From Bradyrhizobium liaoningense (GTDB lineage: Bacteria; Pseudomonadota; Alphaproteobacteria; Rhizobiales; Xanthobacteraceae), in assembly GCF_018130825.1 (NCBI RefSeq), contig NZ_JAFCJS010000011.1:157483-221482 (forward strand): a DNA stretch of 64,000 nt, written 5' to 3'. Shown here piece after piece: positions 59,151 to 64,000 of the stretch (within the stretch, counting starts at the first letter, position 1; every line of letters begins with the position of its first letter). The notes beneath the pieces were generated by a model. It had not been told where the DNA came from. It did no database searches and saw only the letters and a program-made list of their open reading frames with translations. A program made the position numbers and the translations under genes.

Positions 59151-59555
59151 ATGATCCTGCAATCACTCGCCGGCCTGCCCGCCTTCCTGGTCTATTTCTG
59201 CACCGGCCTGATCGCGATCGTGGCGTATCTGTTCGTCTATACCCGCATCACCCCCTACAACGAGTTCCAGCTGATCCGCGACGACGAGCCGGCCGCCGCG
59301 ATCGCGCTCGGCCTCAGCCTGCTCGGCTTCGTCGCACCGCTGGTGAGCGCGATCGCCCATTCGGCCAATGTGCTGGACTGCCTGATCTGGGCGACGATCG
59401 CGCTGGTCGTGCAGGTCATCGTGTTCTTCCTCGTCAAGGTGCCGGTGCCGAACCTGTCGGCGCGGATCGCCGCCGGCGAGCTTGCGCCCGCCATCTGGCT
59501 CGGCCTGTCCTCGCTCGCCGCCGGCCTCCTCAACGCAGCCTGCATGATCTACTGA
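59151..59555 (+). CDS. DUF350 family membrane protein (YjfL-like)
   Basis: A 134-residue integral membrane protein. ATG 59151 has GGGGGA upstream. It has four hydrophobic spans (AFLVYFCTGLIAIVAYLFVY, IALGLSLLGFVAPLVSAIA, LIWATIALVVQVIVFFLV, AIWLGLSSLAAGLLNAACMI), with YNEFQLIRDDEPAAAIA between the first two. This is the DUF350 pattern: two repeats of a two-span unit. One base separates its stop from the next ATG. The function is unknown; the E. coli counterpart YjfL is in an operon with YjfM and YjfC. Confidence 0.85.
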   Translation: MILQSLAGLPAFLVYFCTGLIAIVAYLFVYTRITPYNEFQLIRDDEPAAAIALGLSLLGFVAPLVSAIAHSANVLDCLIWATIALVVQVIVFFLVKVPVPNLSARIAAGELAPAIWLGLSSLAAGLLNAACMIY

Positions 59556-59556
59556 G

Positions 59557-59952
59557 ATGGCCGACAAACCCTCCAGCAAGCAGTTCGGCAAGCGCCGGCC
59601 ACCTCCCGAGCCGCCGCCTTCCCGACCGCCGGTGAAGCGCTCCGGTCACGTCGCTCTCCTCGTGATGGGCACGATCGCGGTCGGCACCACCGCCTACACG
59701 CTGATGCCGCGGCAGAGCTGCGAGCCCCCTCCTCCCGGGACGGATCCAGCGGTGCAGACGAGCACCGCGTGCACCAGCAGGAGCAGTTCCTCAGGCGGCA
59801 GCGGCGGCTCGGGCTCATCGTCGCGATCGAGCTTCTTCAGCAGCGATTCCTCCAGCCATTCCTCGTCGAGCACGTCATCCGATTCCGGCCACAGCAGCTT
59901 GAGCCGCGGCGGCTTCGGCGCGTTCGGGCACGGCTTCTCGGGCGGCGGTTGA
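59557..59952 (+). CDS. Ser-rich membrane-anchored protein (DUF1190/YjfM-like)
   Basis: A 131-residue protein. A Pro/Lys-rich start (KRRPPPEPPPSRPPVKRSG) leads to one membrane span (HVALLVMGTIAVGTTAYTLM, residues about 31-50). After it comes CEPPPPGTDPAVQTSTACTS with two cysteines, and a long Ser/Gly tail ending in GFGAFGHGFSGGG. The single span, paired Cys and Ser/Gly tail with a GFG-x-x-G end are like the YgiB/YjfM DUF1190 family, here short. It is encoded between the DUF350 and glutathionylspermidine-synthase-like genes, with two bases between it and the next ATG. Confidence 0.7.
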   Translation: MADKPSSKQFGKRRPPPEPPPSRPPVKRSGHVALLVMGTIAVGTTAYTLMPRQSCEPPPPGTDPAVQTSTACTSRSSSSGGSGGSGSSSRSSFFSSDSSSHSSSSTSSDSGHSSLSRGGFGAFGHGFSGGG

Positions 59953-59954
59953 CC

Positions 59955-61115
59955 ATGCAGCGCATCACCTGTCTCGAGCGCGACGACTGGCGGGAGACCG
60001 CAGCGCAATGCGGCTTCGTCTTCCACACCAATGGCGGCGACCGCTATTGGGACGAGCGCGCCTATTACGGCTTCACGCTCGACGAGATCGAGCGCGGCAT
60101 CGAGACGCCGACCGGCGAGATCGACGCGATGTGCCTGGAGCTTGCCGGGCGCGTGATCGGCGACGAGCGGCATCTGCGACGGCTGAAGATTCCGGAAGCG
60201 TTCTGGAGCCTGATCGCCGAAAGCTGGGAGCGGGACGACCGCAGCCTCTATGGCCGGCTCGACCTGATGTTCGACGGCAAGGGGCCGGCAAAGCTGCTCG
60301 AATACAATGCGGATACGCCGACCTCGATCTTCGAGGCCGCCGTGTTCCAATGGACCTGGCTCGAACAGGCGATCGAACGCCGCATCATTCCCTCGCGCGC
60401 CGATCAGTTCAACTCGATCCACGAGCGCTTGATCGAGGCATGGAAGTCGATCGCCGCCGGCCGTCACCTGCATCTCACCGGCACCACCGGCAATGACGAG
60501 GACGCCGGCACGCTCGCCTATCTCGAAGACACGGCGCGCCAGGCCGGACTCTCGACCACGCTGCTCGACATCGAACAAGTCGGCTGGCGCGACGAGGACG
60601 GCGGCTTCGTCGATCTCGACGAGGCCGACATCGCGCTCGCCTTCAAACTCTATCCCTGGGAATGGATGTTCCAAGACGCCTTCGGCGCAAAGCTGAAAGA
60701 GGCCCCGACGCGCTGGATCGAGCCGCCATGGAAGGCTGTGCTCTCCAACAAGGGCATTTTGCCGCTGCTCTGGGAGATGTTTCCGAACCATCCCAACCTG
60801 CTGCCGGCCTTCTTCGAGGATGACGCGCGGGCGGCGGAGCTCGGAACGTCGTATGTACGCAAGCCGCTGCTGTCGCGCGAAGGCGCCAATGTCACGCTGG
60901 TGTCGGGCGGCATGCCGCTCGACGAGCAGGCCGGCCCCTATGGCGCTGAAGGTTTTGTGCGGCAGGCGCTGTCACCGCTGCCGAACTTTTCCGGCTTCTA
61001 TCCGGTGATCGGAAGCTGGCTGGTGAACCACGAGCCGTGCGGCCTGTCGATCCGCGAGGACGAGAGCCCGATCACGGGCAACGGCTCGCGGTTTCTGCCG
61101 CATGCGATTTTGTGA
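59955..61115 (+). CDS. Glutathionylspermidine synthase family protein (YjfC/YgiC-like)
   Basis: A 386-residue ATP-grasp-type ligase domain of the GSP_synth family, ATG 59955. Conserved parts are WDERAYYGFTLDEIERGIE, LDLMFDGKGPAKLLEYNADT, PTSIFEAAVFQWTWLEQ, LAFKLYPWEWMFQD, WKAVLSNKGILPLLWEMFP, YVRKPLLSREGANVTLV and GSWLVNHEPCGLSIREDESP. It lacks the amidase half of E. coli GspS and has the size of YjfC and YgiC, whose reaction is not settled; a peptide-amine ligation is expected. The three-gene order with DUF350 and DUF1190-like genes equals yjfL-yjfM-yjfC. Confidence 0.88.
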   Translation: MQRITCLERDDWRETAAQCGFVFHTNGGDRYWDERAYYGFTLDEIERGIETPTGEIDAMCLELAGRVIGDERHLRRLKIPEAFWSLIAESWERDDRSLYGRLDLMFDGKGPAKLLEYNADTPTSIFEAAVFQWTWLEQAIERRIIPSRADQFNSIHERLIEAWKSIAAGRHLHLTGTTGNDEDAGTLAYLEDTARQAGLSTTLLDIEQVGWRDEDGGFVDLDEADIALAFKLYPWEWMFQDAFGAKLKEAPTRWIEPPWKAVLSNKGILPLLWEMFPNHPNLLPAFFEDDARAAELGTSYVRKPLLSREGANVTLVSGGMPLDEQAGPYGAEGFVRQALSPLPNFSGFYPVIGSWLVNHEPCGLSIREDESPITGNGSRFLPHAIL

Positions 61116-61127
61116 GATCTTCTCCTC

Positions 61128-61164
61128 ATTCCGGGGCGCTCGCGAAGCGAGCGAGCCCGGAATG
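61128..61164. terminator. Compact palindromic hairpin between convergent genes
   Basis: CATTCCGGG and GCGCTCGC pair with GCGAGCG and CCCGGAATG around a GAA loop, a stem of about 16 bp with a small asymmetry. It is a short REP-like unit that can end both the glutathionylspermidine-synthase-like transcript and the cheR transcript. Confidence 0.65.
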
Positions 61165-61175
61165 ACAGAGAGAAT

Positions 61176-62048
61176 TCACCTCGCCGCGGCGACCTTCAGC
61201 GGCTGCGGCATCAGTCCGCCCATCGCCCGGCCGGAGCGCGCGGGATTGAGCTGATAGAGGCCGCGCCGCTCGGTGATCGGACGGAACACGTCGGTGATGC
61301 CGACGACGGATTCGGCAGCCCCGAGCAGCAGGGTGCCGTCGGCCTCCATCGCCTTCGCCATGCGCTCGAAGATCACCGCCTTGGTGTCCTGATCGAAATA
61401 GATCAGCACGTTGCGGCAGAAGATCACGTCGAACGTGCCGAGATGGGAGAAGTCCTGCAACAGGTTGAGCTGGCGGAACTGCACCATGGCGCGAATGTCG
61501 GCGTTGAGCTGCCAGAGCTCGCCGACTTGCGTGAAGTATTTCATCAAATGCTGGATCGGCAGGCCGCGCTGCACCTCGAACTGGCTGTAGATGCCGGCCT
61601 TGGATTTTTCCAGCACCTCCTGCGACAGATCGGTGGCGACGATCTCGATGCGCCAGCCGGCGAGAGCCGAGCCCATCTCCTTCACGCACATCGCGATCGA
61701 ATAGGGTTCCTGCCCGGTCGACGAGGCCGCCGACCAGATGCGCAAGCTCTTGCGCGCCGCGCGTGCCCGGATCAGGCCCGGCAGGATGGTGTCGCGTAAG
61801 TGGTCGAACGGGATCTTGTCGCGATAGAAGAAGGTTTCGTTGGTGGTCATGGCTTCGACCACGTCGGTCGCAAGCCGGCCGTCGCCGTTCCTGATCTTCA
61901 GCACGAGGTCGGGAATGCCCGGAAGACTCGCCTTGCGGGCGAGCGGCAGCAGCCGGCTCTCGACCAGATATTGCTTGTCGGGCGAGAGATCGAGGCCGGA
62001 GCGCTCCTTCAGGAACTTGCGCAGATAATCGTAGTCCGTCGGCGTCAC
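61176..62048 (-). CDS. cheR: Chemotaxis protein methyltransferase CheR
   Basis: A 290-residue enzyme. The N-terminal helical domain is YDYLRKFLKERSGLDLSPDK. The SAM-binding domain shows TTNETFFYRDKIPFDHL, LRIWSAASSTGQEPYSIAM, IVATDLSQEVLEKSKAGIYS and FDVIFCRNVLIYFDQ. It methylates glutamates on chemoreceptors. There is no C-terminal pentapeptide or TPR extension. ATG 62048 overlaps the cheB stop by four bases, so the adaptation enzymes are translationally coupled. It is the last gene of a cheW-cheY-cheB-cheR run. Confidence 0.95.
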   Translation of the reverse strand: MTPTDYDYLRKFLKERSGLDLSPDKQYLVESRLLPLARKASLPGIPDLVLKIRNGDGRLATDVVEAMTTNETFFYRDKIPFDHLRDTILPGLIRARAARKSLRIWSAASSTGQEPYSIAMCVKEMGSALAGWRIEIVATDLSQEVLEKSKAGIYSQFEVQRGLPIQHLMKYFTQVGELWQLNADIRAMVQFRQLNLLQDFSHLGTFDVIFCRNVLIYFDQDTKAVIFERMAKAMEADGTLLLGAAESVVGITDVFRPITERRGLYQLNPARSGRAMGGLMPQPLKVAAAR

Positions 62049-63244
62049 GAGCGGTCTCCCGCGAACAGGCGATTGACCTTCGCGCCGATCTGGTTGAGCG
62101 GCAGGATCGCCGCGCAGATGCCGGCATTGGCGGCCGCGCCCGGCATGCCCCAGACCACGCTGGAGGCTTCGTCCTGCGCGATCACGCTGCCGCCGGCCGC
62201 AACGATATCCTTGCCGCCGCGCATGCCGTCCGAGCCCATGCCAGTCAGGATCACCGAGAGGATGGCGCCATGCCAGATGTCGATGGCGGAGGTGAAGAGC
62301 GGATCGACCGCAGGCTTGCAGAAATTGACGGCGGGGCCGTCGTCGAGCGCGATCACCGTGTCTGCGCCGCTGCGCGCGAGGCGCATGTGCTTGCCGCCGG
62401 GCGCAAGATAGATGCGTCCCGGCTTCACCGGCTCGCCGTCGACCGCCTCGGCGGCCGGGCGGCGGCTCGAACGCGCCAGATGCTCGGCAAGAATGGTGGT
62501 GAAGGTCGGCGGCATGTGCTGGGTGATCAGCACCGGGAAGCGGTCGATGACAGGTCCGAGCTCGGTGACGAGCGCCATCAGCGCCTGCGGGCCGCCGGTC
62601 GAGGAGCCGATCAGCAGCACCTTCGGTGCCTGGGTCGAGAACGGACGCGTCGACAGCGCGCCCGACGACGGGGCATGCAAGGCCGGAGCCGGTGCGGGCG
62701 CAGCCGGCCGCGCGATGGCTGGTGCACGTACGGTCGGGGCCGGGCTCGCCGGCGCGAGCGGCGGGCTCGCAACGGCGGGCTTGCGGCGCAGCCGCGCACC
62801 GAGATGGCGGATCTTCTGGATCAGGTCGTGATGGAAGGTGTCGGCGGCGGACGCCTCGCGGGTCGATTCCGGCTTCGGAATGTAGTCGGCGGCGCCGAGC
62901 GACAGCGCCTTGAAGCTGATCTCCGCGTTGCGGCGGGTCAGGGTCGAGGCCATGATGATGACGAGGTCGCGCTTCTTCGCCAGCAATTTCGGCAGCGCCG
63001 AGATGCCGTCGAGCTCGGGCATTTCGATGTCGAGCACGGCGACATCGGGGTTGATGCGTTCGAGCTGGTTGACCGCCTCGAGCCCGGTGCGCAAGGAAGC
63101 AGCGACCTCCATGTCGTGCTCGGCGCCGATCCAGCGCGAGATCAGACCGCGGATGACGACGGAATCGTCAACGATCATCACCCGCAGCGGCCCGGCTTCG
63201 CGCGACGTGCCCGTGGTCGAATTACCTGCGAACGCAACACTCAT
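62045..63244 (-). CDS. cheB: Chemotaxis response regulator methylesterase CheB
   Basis: A 399-residue two-domain protein. The receiver has LRVMIVDDSVVIRGLISRWI, phospho-Asp in VAVLDIEMPELDG and Lys in ADYIPKPEST. A Pro/Ala linker of about 60 residues (PAPAPALHAPSSG) joins it to the esterase, with the nucleophile in LIGSSTGGPQALMALV, His in ITQHMPPTFT and Asp in LTGMGSDGMRGG. It removes receptor methyl groups and can deamidate glutamine. ATG 63244 starts with a short unordered leader. Coupled to cheR. Confidence 0.95.
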   Translation of the reverse strand: MSVAFAGNSTTGTSREAGPLRVMIVDDSVVIRGLISRWIGAEHDMEVAASLRTGLEAVNQLERINPDVAVLDIEMPELDGISALPKLLAKKRDLVIIMASTLTRRNAEISFKALSLGAADYIPKPESTREASAADTFHHDLIQKIRHLGARLRRKPAVASPPLAPASPAPTVRAPAIARPAAPAPAPALHAPSSGALSTRPFSTQAPKVLLIGSSTGGPQALMALVTELGPVIDRFPVLITQHMPPTFTTILAEHLARSSRRPAAEAVDGEPVKPGRIYLAPGGKHMRLARSGADTVIALDDGPAVNFCKPAVDPLFTSAIDIWHGAILSVILTGMGSDGMRGGKDIVAAGGSVIAQDEASSVVWGMPGAAANAGICAAILPLNQIGAKVNRLFAGDRS

Positions 63245-63319
63245 TACTCACCAACTCAGACTGAAACGGTTCAGTTGAAAACAATCGCCGAAGGATCCGT
63301 TCAGCCTCCGGGCGTTCGC

Positions 63320-63685
63320 TCAGATAAGTCCGACTTCCTGGAACTTCGCCGTCACGATGTCCTTGTCGAACGGTTTCATGATGTACTCGTTGGCACCGGC
63401 ATGCAGCGCGCGTGCGATGTGCGCGACGTCGTTCTCGGTGGTGCAGAACACCACCTTGGGCTGGTCGCCGCCGGGCATGCGCCGGAGATGGCCGAGGAAC
63501 TCGTAGCCGTCCATGACCGGCATGTTCCAGTCGAGCAGCACCGCGTCAGGCAGGCCGCGCTTGCAGGCCTCCAGCGCCTTCTCACCGTCCTCGGCTTCGA
63601 GGATCTGGAAGTCGAGGCCCTCCAGGATCCGGCGCGCAACCTTGCGGATGACGCTGGAATCATCAACGACGAGACAAGTTCGCAT
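63320..63685 (-). CDS. cheY: Chemotaxis response regulator CheY
   Basis: A 121-residue stand-alone receiver. ATG 63685 was taken because AGAGG precedes it and the product begins MRTCLVVDDSSVIRKVARRI; an upstream in-frame extension to 63736 is unsupported. The acidic pair is V-D-D-S, phospho-Asp is in AVLLDWNMPVMDGY (about residue 52), the switch Thr is in VVFCTTEND, and Lys is in EYIMKPFDKD. It carries the signal to the motor or acts as a phosphate sink. It lies between cheB and cheW. Confidence 0.94.
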   Translation of the reverse strand: MRTCLVVDDSSVIRKVARRILEGLDFQILEAEDGEKALEACKRGLPDAVLLDWNMPVMDGYEFLGHLRRMPGGDQPKVVFCTTENDVAHIARALHAGANEYIMKPFDKDIVTAKFQEVGLI

Positions 63686-63757
63686 GTGAACCTCTGCTTC
63701 CTCCCCCTTTGCGGGGGCACTTCCAATTACTGGCACGTCGGCGGCGATGCCGCCGTA

Positions 63758-64000
63758 TCAGGCCGCCATCATCTCCGGCGCGAGCTCGAGGACGCGATCG
63801 ACGTCGAGCACGACCATGAGCTGGCCGTCGAGGCGGTGAACGCCGCCGGCGAGCTTGGCCATGCGGGGATCGAGGTTGACGGGGTTCTCTTCCATGCCAG
63901 CCTCGGGCAGGCGCAGCACCTCGCCGATCTGGTCGATCAGCAGGCCATAGGATTCACCGCGCAAATCGACACCGACCGCCATCGGGGTCTTGCCGTCCTC
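63758..64000 (-). CDS. cheW: Chemotaxis coupling protein CheW (5' part beyond the window)
   Basis: The C-terminal 80 codons only; the gene continues past the right edge. The visible part has TPMAVGVDLRGESYGLLIDQ, IGEVLRLPEAGMEENPVNLD, and GGVHRLDGQLMVVLDVDRVL, the last beta-barrel strands of CheW, ending EMMAA. CheW links receptors to CheA. The next gene rightward is probably cheA, by usual gene order. Confidence 0.9.
   Translation of the reverse strand, partial: EDGKTPMAVGVDLRGESYGLLIDQIGEVLRLPEAGMEENPVNLDPRMAKLAGGVHRLDGQLMVVLDVDRVLELAPEMMAA

Overview
The window looks like a stretch of a Bradyrhizobium-type chromosome (Alphaproteobacteria, Hyphomicrobiales). The evidence is the uniformly high GC with strong third-position G/C bias, a 233-residue CtrA with GANTC sites upstream, an EcfG-type general stress promoter (GGAAC-N17-CGTT), flagellar and chemotaxis genes of alphaproteobacterial type, and several palindromic intergenic repeats of the kind scattered through Bradyrhizobium genomes. 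No tRNA, rRNA, CRISPR array, intact insertion sequence or prophage gene was seen.

Layout. 1-5463: the end of a probable GH10 xylanase, a DUF6492 protein, and a coupled pair made of a giant SAM-cyclase-ATPase-TPR protein and a PCMT-like methyltransferase. 5600-14302: a natural-product locus with a 2146-residue NRPS (acyl-ligase-like A, T, C, A, T, C), a tiny Lys-rich protein, an Sfp-type phosphopantetheinyl transferase and a luciferase-like monooxygenase. 14299-18508: a convergent nitrate/sulfonate/taurine-type ABC importer whose binding protein seems to carry a C-terminal NosL-like domain, with a divergent Crp/Fnr regulator. 18517-26304: HDAC-like deacetylase, SMP-30 protein, PQQ-dependent sugar dehydrogenase with a cytochrome c motif, small proteins, enoyl-CoA hydratase, gamma-glutamyltransferase and a Gly-His-repeat secreted protein. 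26356-34202: amine and D-amino-acid catabolism, with an FAD amine oxidase, a polar amino acid ABC importer, DadA, an omega-aminotransferase and two HTH-cupin regulators of the PuuR kind. 34587-39271: a three-subunit molybdenum hydroxylase and a divergent TetR regulator with a palindromic operator candidate. 41158-45549: a copper-handling operon. 45885-48026: flhA. 49507-55796: hydrolase/LysR, FAD oxidoreductase/AraC, and an ECF sigma/RskA pair. 55979-58980: fliJ, fliI and divergent ctrA. 59151-61115: a DUF350, DUF1190-like and glutathionylspermidine-synthase-like operon matching E. coli yjfL-yjfM-yjfC in order. 61176-64000: cheR, cheB, cheY, and cheW running off the right edge.

How parts work together. 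The NRPS locus carries its own carrier-protein activator and an oxidative tailoring candidate, so it could be a self-contained pathway for a small acyl-(amino)acid amide; its product is not recognisable. Its internal A domain has Val where the alpha-amino-binding Asp normally sits, which points to an unusual substrate or loss of function. The amine region pairs uptake, oxidative deamination and transamination with substrate-sensing repressors, and one divergent promoter holds two copies of a TTTTCA-N6-TGAA operator candidate. The copper operon combines an outer-membrane channel, a Tat-exported multicopper oxidase, a cupredoxin and a CusF-like chaperone but has no inner-membrane pump in the window. 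The flagellar and chemotaxis genes lie around ctrA, the cell-cycle regulator that commonly controls flagellar genes in this class.

All function calls come from reading motifs and recalling families; no database search was run. Start codons were moved inward where a ribosome binding site, signal peptide or usual family length supported it.
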